A DNA stretch of 25,454 bases from Candidatus Zipacnadia bacterium. Lineage in GTDB: Bacteria > Armatimonadota > Zipacnadia > Zipacnadales > Zipacnadaceae. The notes under the pieces were generated by a model. The model was given only the letters and a program-made list of their open reading frames with translations, ran no database searches and was not told the DNA's origin. Of the stretch, positions 1 to 7,428 are shown one piece after another. Location: the NCBI GenBank assembly GCA_029821215.1, contig JALGTV010000002.1, positions 1 through 25,454 of the forward strand, written 5' to 3'. The first letter of the stretch is position 1, and every line of letters starts with the position of its first letter. The translations under genes and the position numbers were made by a program.

Positions 1-23
1 TATTCGTTATTTGATAACAGCGG

Positions 24-52
24 TTGACTGATGGAATTGAGTGCCCTATAAT
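24..52 (+). promoter_or_regulatory. Sigma-70-type promoter for the ABC exporter operon
   Basis: TTGACT (24-29) and TATAAT (47-52) are separated by exactly 17 bp, so 11 of 12 bases match the housekeeping consensus. Transcription would begin near position 59, leaving a leader of about 190 nt before the first ATG at 252. It points into the exporter operon and is the only good promoter I see upstream of it. Confidence 0.75.
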
Positions 53-59
53 ATGAATT

Positions 60-106
60 AGCCTTGAGCGCAACCCGCTGGGGAGGGGGGCGTTGCTGAC
101 AAGGCT
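60..106 (+). other. Stem-loop at the 5' end of the exporter mRNA leader
   Basis: AGCCTTG (60-66) pairs perfectly with CAAGGCT (100-106), enclosing a G-rich stretch (80-90) and partly complementary arms (GCAAC near 70-74 with GTTGC near 92-96). This begins at the predicted transcription start, so the mRNA would start with a long hairpin. I could not match it to a known riboswitch class; it may protect the 5' end or form part of a regulatory leader. Confidence 0.35.
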
Positions 107-181
107 TAACCGAGTAAGAACTTCGCCGTCGCGCCCGGCAACCCGATTCATTTGGCTGGCAGGGAAGCTGAAATTAGACGT

Positions 182-216
182 ACTCCCAGTCAGTTAGGGA
201 GTCGGATTTTGATTTG
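182..216 (+). terminator. Possible attenuator hairpin in the exporter leader
   Basis: ACTCCC (182-187) and GGGAGT (197-202) form a 6-bp stem with a 9-nt loop, followed by a T-rich tract (207-216). It lies after the promoter and before the first gene, as an attenuator would. The stem is short and the T-run is broken, so this is only a candidate. Confidence 0.3.
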
Positions 217-251
217 TATCCGCCACTGGATATCAACGGAGGAACGGAAGT

Positions 252-1187
252 ATGATTCAGGCAGAAGGTCTGACCAAATACTACGGTCCCCAGCCGGCTA
301 TCCAGGATGTCTCCTTTGAAGTAGCCGAAGGGGAAATAGTCGCCTTCCTGGGGCCTAATGGTGCCGGCAAGACTACCACCATGCGCATTCTGACTGGTTA
401 CTTGCCGGCCACGTTCGGTGCGGCCCAGGTGGCCGGGTTTGATGTCGCCGACCAGTCGCTGCAGGCCCGGCGCAGTATCGGGTATATGCCCGAGGGAGCG
501 GCCCTGTACAACGATATGCGCGTGCGCCAATATTTGCGCTATTGCGGACAACTTCATCATATGGGCAAGGCCCAGATAGCCGAACGAATTGAGTACGTAG
601 GAGACCGGTGCGGCCTGGACGGCGAGATTGACTCGATTATTGGCACTCTATCCCGGGGCTACCGACAGCGCGTCAGTCTGGCCCAGGCCATGCTGCATAA
701 CCCGCCGGTGCTCATCCTGGACGAGCCCACCGTGGGGCTGGATCCCAACCAGATAATAGAAGTGCGCAACCTGATAAAGAGCCTGGCCGGCGACCACACG
801 GTTATGCTGTCAACCCACATTCTCCCCGAGGCGCAAATGACCTGCGAGCGGGTAATGATTATCAATAAGGGTCAGATTGTCGCCGTGGACCGTCCCGAGA
901 CACTTACCGCTCAACTCCGCCAGGCCGAGACCATCCTCATCCGGGTGCAACAGGATAGCGAAGTCATACCTCGGATGCTCCGCGACATAGACCAGGTCGC
1001 CGAGGTACACCCCGGTGAATCCATCGGTAGTTACTATGTTGATACCGAGGTCGGCTCTGACTTACGCGCCCAACTCGCTGAGTTCATTGTACATAAGGGC
1101 TGGGGGCTGCTGGAGCTGCGGCCCGTGGAGATGTCTCTGGAGGATGTGTTCCGCGAACTGACCACCGAAGAGAAGGATGTTACCTAA
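252..1187 (+). CDS. ABC transporter ATP-binding protein (GldA-like)
   Basis: This 311-residue cytoplasmic ATPase would power the ABC-2 exporter encoded downstream. Walker A is GPNGAGKT (about 34-41), the signature loop is LSRGYRQR (133-140), Walker B is VLILDEP (153-159) and the H-loop histidine is in STHIL (about 189). The usual Q-loop glutamine is replaced by glutamate (MPEG, about 80-82), as I recall from the GldA/DrrA/CcmA-like subfamily. About 90 residues follow the nucleotide-binding domain, typical of gliding-type and drug-exporter ATPases. The ATG is preceded by GGAGGAACGG. The stop codon directly abuts the permease ATG, so the two are translationally coupled. The exported substrate cannot be told from sequence; GldA homologues occur in many non-gliding bacteria. 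Confidence 0.93.
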   Translation: MIQAEGLTKYYGPQPAIQDVSFEVAEGEIVAFLGPNGAGKTTTMRILTGYLPATFGAAQVAGFDVADQSLQARRSIGYMPEGAALYNDMRVRQYLRYCGQLHHMGKAQIAERIEYVGDRCGLDGEIDSIIGTLSRGYRQRVSLAQAMLHNPPVLILDEPTVGLDPNQIIEVRNLIKSLAGDHTVMLSTHILPEAQMTCERVMIINKGQIVAVDRPETLTAQLRQAETILIRVQQDSEVIPRMLRDIDQVAEVHPGESIGSYYVDTEVGSDLRAQLAEFIVHKGWGLLELRPVEMSLEDVFRELTTEEKDVT

Positions 1188-1910
1188 ATGCGTAATATGC
1201 TAACTATTGCCGGCAAGGAGATACGCTCGTACTTCACCTCGCCCCTGGCCTACGTGGTGATAGTGTTCTTTTGTGGCGTGACTGGGCTGATTTTCACCCT
1301 GGGGTTTTTAGCCCAACCCCGGGTCCAGGCCGAGATGCTAAGGCTTATGCTGGGAAACACTATGCCGATTCTGCTGGCTATGGTCACGCCCATACTGACC
1401 ATGGGCTTGCTGGCTCAAGAGAAGGCCAGCGGCACCATGGAATTGCTGATGACTCGGCCGGTCCGGGACTGGGAGATTGTGGCCGGCAAGTACCTGGCTG
1501 CCGTGGCGTTAGTTTTGGGTATTCTGGCCATCACCTTGGAATTCCCCGTTATCCTGGCTTTGGGTAGTGACTTAGACTGGGGCATGGTTCTCAGCGGTTA
1601 TATCGGACTGGCGTTGGCAGCCATGGCCTTTTTGGCGCTGGGAGTTATGGCCAGTTCATTTACCTCCAACCAAATCGCCGCCGCTGTGGCTGGTATCTTC
1701 GTGATTCTCTTCTTCTGGATAATTGGTTGGCTGGCTCAGTCGGTTAGTCGCGAGTTAGGAGATGTGCTGAAGCATATCTCCATACTGGAAAACCTCCAGG
1801 ACTTCGGCAAGGGTATCGTAGATACCAAAGCCATTGTCTTCTTCGTAACTTTGATCGGTTATGCTCTGTTTACCAGTGTGCGCAGTCTGGAGAATCGCCG
1901 CGCGGTGTAG
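1188..1910 (+). CDS. ABC-2 type permease (GldF-like)
   Basis: A 240-residue integral membrane protein with about six hydrophobic segments (near residues 20-40, 60-78, 105-127, 133-155, 165-185 and 215-232). Between the second and third lies EKASGTMELLMTRPVRDWEI, the conserved cytoplasmic loop of ABC-2 permeases that docks on the ATPase. Its ATG follows the ATPase stop codon with no gap. It would form the membrane channel of a GldA/GldF-type complex with the upstream ATPase and the downstream GldG-like protein. Substrate unknown. Confidence 0.9.
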   Translation: MRNMLTIAGKEIRSYFTSPLAYVVIVFFCGVTGLIFTLGFLAQPRVQAEMLRLMLGNTMPILLAMVTPILTMGLLAQEKASGTMELLMTRPVRDWEIVAGKYLAAVALVLGILAITLEFPVILALGSDLDWGMVLSGYIGLALAAMAFLALGVMASSFTSNQIAAAVAGIFVILFFWIIGWLAQSVSRELGDVLKHISILENLQDFGKGIVDTKAIVFFVTLIGYALFTSVRSLENRRAV

Positions 1911-1969
1911 GTTAATCAAAAAACCAGCAAACCTTGACGATGTGGAGAGGATCGAACAGGTGATCATTG

Positions 1970-3649
1970 ATGGCTGAAGATAGACTTACAGGCACCAACA
2001 ATTCCCAACCAGGCCCTTCCGCGGATCAAGAGCCGACACCCAACCCGCGCCCCACTGAACCACAGCCACAAACTGCTCTGGGCCTAATCAGCGTTATCGC
2101 GGGATGGGTGGGAGTCGCCGCCCTACTGGGAGCTGGTGTCTGGTGGACTGTCAGCAAAAGTCTGTTCATCGGTCCACTGGTAATACTAATCGCTGGAGCG
2201 ACCCTCAGCGCCTTTTGGCTAATCGTCAACTTCGCTATTCTCCGCGAGCGTTTGACCACTCGTCGCGGCCAGCAGATTATTAATTCTACGGCCTTTGCCC
2301 TGCTGGTGTTAGGTATTCTAATTTTGGTGAACTACATGGGCGTGCGCCATCATATCCGCAAGGACTTAACCGAGACTAAGCAATATTCGCTGGCCGAGCA
2401 GACCCGCAAGATAGCTAAATCATTAGACCAAGACGTGGAGCTGCTGGCCTTCATCTCCCCTCAGTCTTTTGGCTATGAGATGATCTCGGATCGGTTGCGC
2501 GAGTATGAGATGCTTTCCCCGCGGATCAAGCTTCATTGCTACGACCCGCAAACCAATTTTGATATGGTCAAGAAGTATGACATCCAGGCTGAGGGCACAA
2601 TTATCGTCAAGTCAGGGGAGAGAACAGAAAAAGTCACCGGGGCCACCGAAGAACAGATTACCTCGGCTATTTTGGCCGTTACTACTGGAGAGAAGACCAA
2701 AGTGTACTTCCTTACTGGCCATGGGGAGCGGGTGCTGGAACGAGGAGGTCCTGATGGCATTGGGACGGTCAGACGTAGTTTAGAAAACCAGCAGTATGAC
2801 GTGCAGACTCTATCAATGGTTACCATGCAGGAGCCGCAGGTTCCCGGTGACTGTGCCGCCCTGATAATTGCCGGGCCGCGCCATCCACTGCACGAAAAGG
2901 AGATTAAGGCAATAAAGGACTACATAAACCGAGGCGGGAAGCTGTTTATCGCCGTAGATCCACCTCCCGCCCCCAACCTGCACCAGATACTGGCCGAGCA
3001 TGGCGTGGAGCCCCTGGACGGGGTAGTAATTGACCCCCGGCGCGGGTTCTGGGGCCAGGCGCAGGTGCCAGTGGTCACTAATCCGCCCTATCACGAAATC
3101 ACTTATAACATCGAAGCCATTGCCCTGCCCGACACCCGAGCATTTGAGGTGGCAAGTGCCCCACCTCAGGGCTACCCGGGTGCCCCTCCCCCACCTCAGT
3201 CGGCTAAAAGCTTGTTGGAATCATCAGATGATGCCTGGCTGGAGACCCAACCCACGGGCACAGTGAAAAAAGACCCCGACGAGCGGGGCGGCCCACTGAC
3301 CCTGGCAGCAGTAGTTGACGAGAGCCAGTCACCCAGGCGCGGTATGCCGCCGGGCACCCCGCAGTCCGCCCAGGGCACGCGTATGGTAGTAGTCGGCACA
3401 TCACTGTTGATGACCGACCGACTGGTAAATGCGGGCCTTATCGGCGGGGCCCACCTGGTGCTCAAGAGCATCGCCTGGATGCTGGAAAACGAAAAGCTGG
3501 TATCTATCCCACCTAAGCAGCAGACTCGCACTTTTGTAACCCTCAGCGACATCCAGCGCAAGCTGGCCATGGTATTTGTCCTGGGTGTTGTCCCCTTACT
3601 GGTCATAGTTAGTGGCGGATTAGTATGGTGGATACGACGGAGAGGCTGA
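1970..3649 (+). CDS. GldG-like ABC transporter auxiliary protein
   Basis: About 559 residues. A proline-rich hydrophilic N-terminus (1-35) is followed by three hydrophobic segments (about 40-62, 66-88 and 100-122), a long extracytoplasmic domain, and a C-terminal membrane anchor (about 533-552) ending in WWIRRRG. The soluble part (KQYSLAEQT, FLTGHGER, GGKLFIAVDP) matches the ABC_transp_aux family typified by GldG. I chose ATG 1970 over TTG 1967 because AGGTGAT lies 5 nt upstream. A proline-rich insert (about residues 380-400) sits in the external domain. It probably works with the upstream ATPase and permease on an envelope substrate; the exact role of such proteins is poorly known. Confidence 0.88.
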   Translation: MAEDRLTGTNNSQPGPSADQEPTPNPRPTEPQPQTALGLISVIAGWVGVAALLGAGVWWTVSKSLFIGPLVILIAGATLSAFWLIVNFAILRERLTTRRGQQIINSTAFALLVLGILILVNYMGVRHHIRKDLTETKQYSLAEQTRKIAKSLDQDVELLAFISPQSFGYEMISDRLREYEMLSPRIKLHCYDPQTNFDMVKKYDIQAEGTIIVKSGERTEKVTGATEEQITSAILAVTTGEKTKVYFLTGHGERVLERGGPDGIGTVRRSLENQQYDVQTLSMVTMQEPQVPGDCAALIIAGPRHPLHEKEIKAIKDYINRGGKLFIAVDPPPAPNLHQILAEHGVEPLDGVVIDPRRGFWGQAQVPVVTNPPYHEITYNIEAIALPDTRAFEVASAPPQGYPGAPPPPQSAKSLLESSDDAWLETQPTGTVKKDPDERGGPLTLAAVVDESQSPRRGMPPGTPQSAQGTRMVVVGTSLLMTDRLVNAGLIGGAHLVLKSIAWMLENEKLVSIPPKQQTRTFVTLSDIQRKLAMVFVLGVVPLLVIVSGGLVWWIRRRG

Positions 3650-3655
3650 TAGCCG

Positions 3656-5062
3656 ATGCAGCGATATCGCTACACCATTGGAGCTCTCATTATATTCATC
3701 GCCCTTCTGGCCTGGGTTCTGGCCCAGGAGCGAGGCCGCGTGCCCGAGAAAGGTGAAGTCTTCGGCCTCCAAGTCAGCCAAATCAGCGAACTTGAGGTAG
3801 AGCAGGGCAACCAGAAGATTGCACTGCACAGGCACGGTGACAACTGGCATCTGACCAAGCCGACGGTGGGCCTGGCCGACACCGACGCTGTTGAGCGTAT
3901 GGTCAAGGCTGTAGCTCAGCTTAAGCCGGAGGTACGCCCGGATGCTGACCTGACCAATCCAGACTATGGCCTCACTGAGCCGGTTATGGTTGTCAAATTC
4001 ACTGGGCCTCAACAAAAGTCTACCACTATTAAGCTGGGTACGCAGACACCAGTGCGTGACCACTACTTCGCCACCATCTCCGGGCGGCCCCACCTGTACC
4101 TGATTTCAACTGCCTTCAAGAGCAACCTAACCAAGAACCTGGATGACCTGCGCCAGCGAAAGCTGATTCCGGGGCTGGATGCGGAGAACGTCCGGAAGAT
4201 TACCATAACTCGCGGTGATTGGACGCTGGTTGCCGAAAAGATTAAAGAAGATGGCCAGAGCATCTGGCAACTGCGTCAGCCGCTGGATACCAAAGCTGAC
4301 CGCCGAACCGTGGAGTCGGTCATTGATACCATCAGTGGGGCTGAAGGACGCGACTTTGCCGAGCCCACCGAGGATATGAGCATTTTCGGCCTGGACCAGC
4401 CCCAGGCGGTAATAGCATTGGAGCGCGAGGAGAAGCCGACCATAACGGTGCGCCTGGGCAGGGAGATTGAGAAGGAAGTTAAGAAAAGGTACTCCACCGA
4501 AACCGAAACCAAGCAGTTGGTCTATACCCAGTCCGACGGGCGTCCTGACATTGTGCTGGTGGAAGCGGACCTGGTTGAGGACATAAGCAAAGACGTGTTT
4601 GCCTTCCGGGACAAACATATTGTAGACTTGAGCAAAGTTGACGTAATCGGCATCAAAGTGGAGCGCAAAAAGGGATTAACCTTCACCGCTCGCCTGGTAG
4701 GCGACGAGTGGGAGCTGGACAGCCCCGCCGGAATTAAGCCCGAACAGACCAGGATTGACGATATCATCTGGGACCTCCAGAACCTGGAAGCTACCCAGTT
4801 TGTTGAAGAACAGGCAGATGATATGGCTGAATATGACCTATCTCTCCCCTCCACGGTGATAACTTTGACCTTAAGAGGCGGACAGCCGCTCCAGGTCTTC
4901 TTTAGTGACCAGATAGAAGGCACTACCGACCACTATTGCTATACTTCCCAGAGCCGTCAAGTTTTTCGGGTCCACGGCATATTCCTGAGGGGACTGCCCC
5001 GGAACATTGACGACCTAAAAGCAGAAGAAACTTCTCCACCCGACCAAGCTGGGCCTGATTAG
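3656..5062 (+). CDS. DUF4340 domain-containing envelope protein
   Basis: A 468-residue protein with one N-terminal membrane anchor or uncleaved signal (about 6-24, IGALIIFIALLAWVLA), then a long hydrophilic extracytoplasmic region. That region contains repeated motifs such as NWHLTKP and DYGLTEPVMVVKF, and a second similar module (IWQLRQPL ... IFGLDQPQAVIALE), as in the duplicated layout of DUF4340. It starts 6 bp after the GldG-like gene and closes the operon. In many genomes DUF4340 follows gldFG-type genes, so it is likely an accessory factor of this exporter. No enzymatic motif is visible. Confidence 0.87.
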   Translation: MQRYRYTIGALIIFIALLAWVLAQERGRVPEKGEVFGLQVSQISELEVEQGNQKIALHRHGDNWHLTKPTVGLADTDAVERMVKAVAQLKPEVRPDADLTNPDYGLTEPVMVVKFTGPQQKSTTIKLGTQTPVRDHYFATISGRPHLYLISTAFKSNLTKNLDDLRQRKLIPGLDAENVRKITITRGDWTLVAEKIKEDGQSIWQLRQPLDTKADRRTVESVIDTISGAEGRDFAEPTEDMSIFGLDQPQAVIALEREEKPTITVRLGREIEKEVKKRYSTETETKQLVYTQSDGRPDIVLVEADLVEDISKDVFAFRDKHIVDLSKVDVIGIKVERKKGLTFTARLVGDEWELDSPAGIKPEQTRIDDIIWDLQNLEATQFVEEQADDMAEYDLSLPSTVITLTLRGGQPLQVFFSDQIEGTTDHYCYTSQSRQVFRVHGIFLRGLPRNIDDLKAEETSPPDQAGPD

Positions 5063-5146
5063 ACAGTATTGTCGTGCCAATGAGATTGTTCAGTCCCATG
5101 TAGTCATCTCTTTGTGATTATTAGCACTTTGGGGATGAGGTTTGTC

Positions 5147-6352
5147 ATGGAAACCAAGCATACTATGGAGCTTAGTCAGCAGTATCTGATGCCGGTGTAT
5201 AAGCCGCTTCCCGTAGCCTTTGTGCGTGGGCAAGGATGCCGACTGTGGGACGCCGAGGGCAACCAATACCTTGATTTCGTGGCCGGAATCGCCGTGGTCG
5301 GTGTGGGCCACTGTCATCAGCGAGTAGTGGAGGCCATCGCTGCACAGGCCCGCCAGCTTATGCATACATCTAACCTGTATTACATTCCCCCTCAGGCCCA
5401 ACTGGCCCAGCGGCTGGCCCAACTCTCTTTTGGTGACCGCTGCTTCTTTGCCAACAGCGGGGCCGAGGCTAACGAGGCGGCCATAAAATTGGCCCGCCGG
5501 TGGGCCGGCCAGCACCGGGGCGACGACTGCAAGGACATTGTTACCGCTTATCAATCCTTTCACGGTCGCACTCTGGCTACCGTCGCCGCTACCGGTCAGG
5601 AGAAGTTTCAGAAGCCATTTCATCCTCTCCCCCCCGGTTTCAAGTATGTGCCATTCAACGATATACCGGCACTGGCGGAGGCGATTGACGATCATACCTG
5701 CGCGGTGATGCTGGAGACCATCCAGGCCGAAGGCGGGATCAATGTTCCTGATGACGATTATTTGCCGGCTGTCCGGGAGTTGTGTGATGAGCACGGCATT
5801 CTGCTGATTCTGGACGAAGTGCAGACCGGCCTGGGCCGCACCGGCCGCTGGTTTGGCTACCAGCACACCAACATTCAGCCAGATGTGATGACGTTAGCTA
5901 AGTCGCTGGGGGGCGGCTTTCCCATCGGTGCCTGTGTAGCCGGTGAGGACGTAGCCACTGCTTTTCAGCCCGGTGATCATGCCTCTACCTTTGGGGGCAA
6001 TCATTTGGCCTGTGCCGCCGCCCTGGCTACTTTGGAGGTCATCGAAACTGAGGGCCTGGTAGAAAATGCCGCGCGTATAGGTGCTGTGTTGACCCAAATG
6101 CTACAGGATCAGCTTGGCCCGACAGGATTACTGGACCATGTGCGGGGCAAGGGCCTGTTGCTTGCTGTTCAACTTGCCGATTCCATTTCAGCCAAAGAAA
6201 CCCAGCGGCAATGCTTGGCGGCGGGTCTGGTGGTCAATGCCCTGGCTGAGCACACCATCAGATTGGTTCCTCCCTTAATTGTTACTGAAGAGGAATGTTC
6301 TGAGGCTGTCCAGATACTAACTGAGGCGGTACGAGCAGTTGCCGGGGATTAG
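5147..6352 (+). CDS. argD: Class III aminotransferase, acetylornithine aminotransferase type
   Basis: About 401 residues, the usual length for ArgD. A PLP-dependent enzyme of arginine biosynthesis that moves the amino group between N-acetylornithine and 2-oxoglutarate; close relatives act on GABA or succinylornithine. Visible landmarks: SGAEANE (104-110, phosphate binding), SFHGRT (137-142), ETIQAEGG (190-197), DEVQTGLGRTG (223-233, Asp223 contacting the PLP ring nitrogen) and AKSLGGG with the Schiff-base lysine near 252. I placed the start at ATG 5147 because TGAGGT lies just upstream; a GTG at 5114 would add 11 unlikely residues. No other arginine genes are nearby, so substrate specificity is not proven by context. 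Confidence 0.85.
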   Translation: METKHTMELSQQYLMPVYKPLPVAFVRGQGCRLWDAEGNQYLDFVAGIAVVGVGHCHQRVVEAIAAQARQLMHTSNLYYIPPQAQLAQRLAQLSFGDRCFFANSGAEANEAAIKLARRWAGQHRGDDCKDIVTAYQSFHGRTLATVAATGQEKFQKPFHPLPPGFKYVPFNDIPALAEAIDDHTCAVMLETIQAEGGINVPDDDYLPAVRELCDEHGILLILDEVQTGLGRTGRWFGYQHTNIQPDVMTLAKSLGGGFPIGACVAGEDVATAFQPGDHASTFGGNHLACAAALATLEVIETEGLVENAARIGAVLTQMLQDQLGPTGLLDHVRGKGLLLAVQLADSISAKETQRQCLAAGLVVNALAEHTIRLVPPLIVTEEECSEAVQILTEAVRAVAGD

Positions 6353-6359
6353 CGCCCCA

Positions 6360-7169
6360 ATGAAAAACAAAAAATCACCAATAAAACTGATTGCAGTTGA
6401 CCTGGACGGAACTTTGCTGGCGGATAACCAGAACGCTTCTCCGCGTAACCTGGATGCTATCCGCCGGGCTATACGGCAGGGGGTCGTTGTCGCTATCTGT
6501 TCGGGGCGACCGTACTCCTCAGCCGACCGGGTGGCTACCCGGCTGGGGCTGGTACAGACACCGATTGTCGCTTGCAACGGTGCAATTATCCGCCTGCCCC
6601 AGGATGGAGAGACACTCTATTCAGTCACGCTGGAGGCTGATTTAGCTGCCGAGGTGGTAGCAGACTGTGTGCAGCGACAACTGCACCTCCACTACTACCT
6701 TAACGGCCAAATGTACGTTACCCGGGCCAGCAAGTGGGCATGGCGCTATTATCTGCGTACCGGGGTGCGTCCTATTCCCTTCGGTGACCTGCGTAAATTA
6801 GCTGGCCAGCGCCCTACCAAGCTGCTGGCCATTGGTGAGCCTGCTCACATCTCCCAACTAATGCCTGACTTCCAGCAGCGCTACGAAGGACGGGTTTATA
6901 TTACCGCCTCAATGCCCCAGTATCTGGAGCTACTGCCCTTGGAGGCCACTAAGGCCAGGGCACTGAATTGGCTGGCTGACCATTATGGGCTTTCCCTCCG
7001 CGAAACTATGGCCATCGGCGACGGACTCAACGATTTGCCGATGATTGAGACGGCCCAGATAGGCGTAGCCATGGCCCAGGCTCCCGATCAGCTCCACCAA
7101 GCCGCTGACTATGTTACCGAAAGCCAGAGCAATGGCGTGGCCGAGGCTATTGATCATTTTGTGCTGTGA
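6360..7169 (+). CDS. Cof-type HAD-IIB phosphatase
   Basis: About 269 residues. The N-terminal DLDGTLL supplies the catalytic aspartates (about Asp14 and Asp16), CSGRP carries motif II, and GDGLNDLPMI near the C-terminus is motif IV for Mg2+ binding. The large cap between motifs II and III marks the HAD-IIB (Cof/YidA-like) class, soluble phosphatases of sugar phosphates, nucleotides or PLP. ATG 6360 lies 7 bp past the aminotransferase stop; an in-frame TTG at 6339 would overlap that gene and lacks a convincing ribosome site. The next gene is separated by a promoter, so this probably ends the unit. Substrate unknown. Confidence 0.87.
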   Translation: MKNKKSPIKLIAVDLDGTLLADNQNASPRNLDAIRRAIRQGVVVAICSGRPYSSADRVATRLGLVQTPIVACNGAIIRLPQDGETLYSVTLEADLAAEVVADCVQRQLHLHYYLNGQMYVTRASKWAWRYYLRTGVRPIPFGDLRKLAGQRPTKLLAIGEPAHISQLMPDFQQRYEGRVYITASMPQYLELLPLEATKARALNWLADHYGLSLRETMAIGDGLNDLPMIETAQIGVAMAQAPDQLHQAADYVTESQSNGVAEAIDHFVL

Positions 7170-7195
7170 ATTGACTATTTATGCTACCGCTGATA

Positions 7196-7204
7196 TGCTA
7201 TAAT
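7196..7204 (+). promoter_or_regulatory. Extended -10 promoter before the radical SAM genes
   Basis: TGCTATAAT (7196-7204) is a full extended -10 element. A TTGACT lies at 7171-7176, but the 22-bp spacing to the -10 is too long for normal use, so the extended -10 probably carries the activity. Transcription would begin near 7211, giving a leader of about 218 nt before the radical SAM start. Confidence 0.55.
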
Positions 7205-7215
7205 ATGTAATACGA

Positions 7216-7272
7216 ATGAAAAAACATAGTGATCATAAAAGGAGGTATCCAGCGATAGCTATAGAATACTAA
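7216..7272 (+). CDS. Possible 18-residue leaderless peptide
   Basis: ATG 7216 opens a short frame encoding MKKHSDHKRRYPAIAIEY and a TAA stop. The ATG is only about 5 nt after the start site predicted from the extended -10 element, so it would be translated leaderless. The peptide has a basic front and a hydrophobic end. It contains a very strong Shine-Dalgarno-like sequence (7238-7250) that serves no visible start codon. It may be a leader peptide, a modified-peptide precursor for the radical SAM enzymes, or chance; nothing proves translation. Confidence 0.2.
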   Translation: MKKHSDHKRRYPAIAIEY

Positions 7273-7405
7273 TATAATTGCTTCCCAGCGAGGGAGCAGA
7301 CAGAATGTGAACCTAATTATCGCATTAATGTGCTTGCATACTTTCTTCTTGGCAATGTCTGTAAACTAAGGCAATGCGGACAGGCCGGGTGTAAGCTTGC
7401 CCGCG

Positions 7406-7421
7406 ACTCCCACAGGGGGGT
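7406..7421 (+). promoter_or_regulatory. Hairpin covering the radical SAM ribosome site
   Basis: ACTCCC (7406-7411) can pair with GGGGGT (7416-7421) across a 4-nt loop; the 3' arm is the G-run that serves as ribosome site for the ATG at 7429. Translation may depend on opening this small stem. It contains one G-U pair and is predicted by eye only. Confidence 0.35.
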
Positions 7422-7428
7422 AAGTGAG

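Noticed and set aside
5114..5146. GTG 5114 as the aminotransferase start
   Set aside because: ATG 5147 has TGAGGT directly upstream and gives the normal ArgD length; the added residues are not family-like.
7330..7428. GTG at 7330 as the start of the radical SAM gene, adding 33 residues
   Set aside because: No ribosome site at 7330, while ATG 7429 has a G-rich site at good distance; the extra residues look like translated leader.
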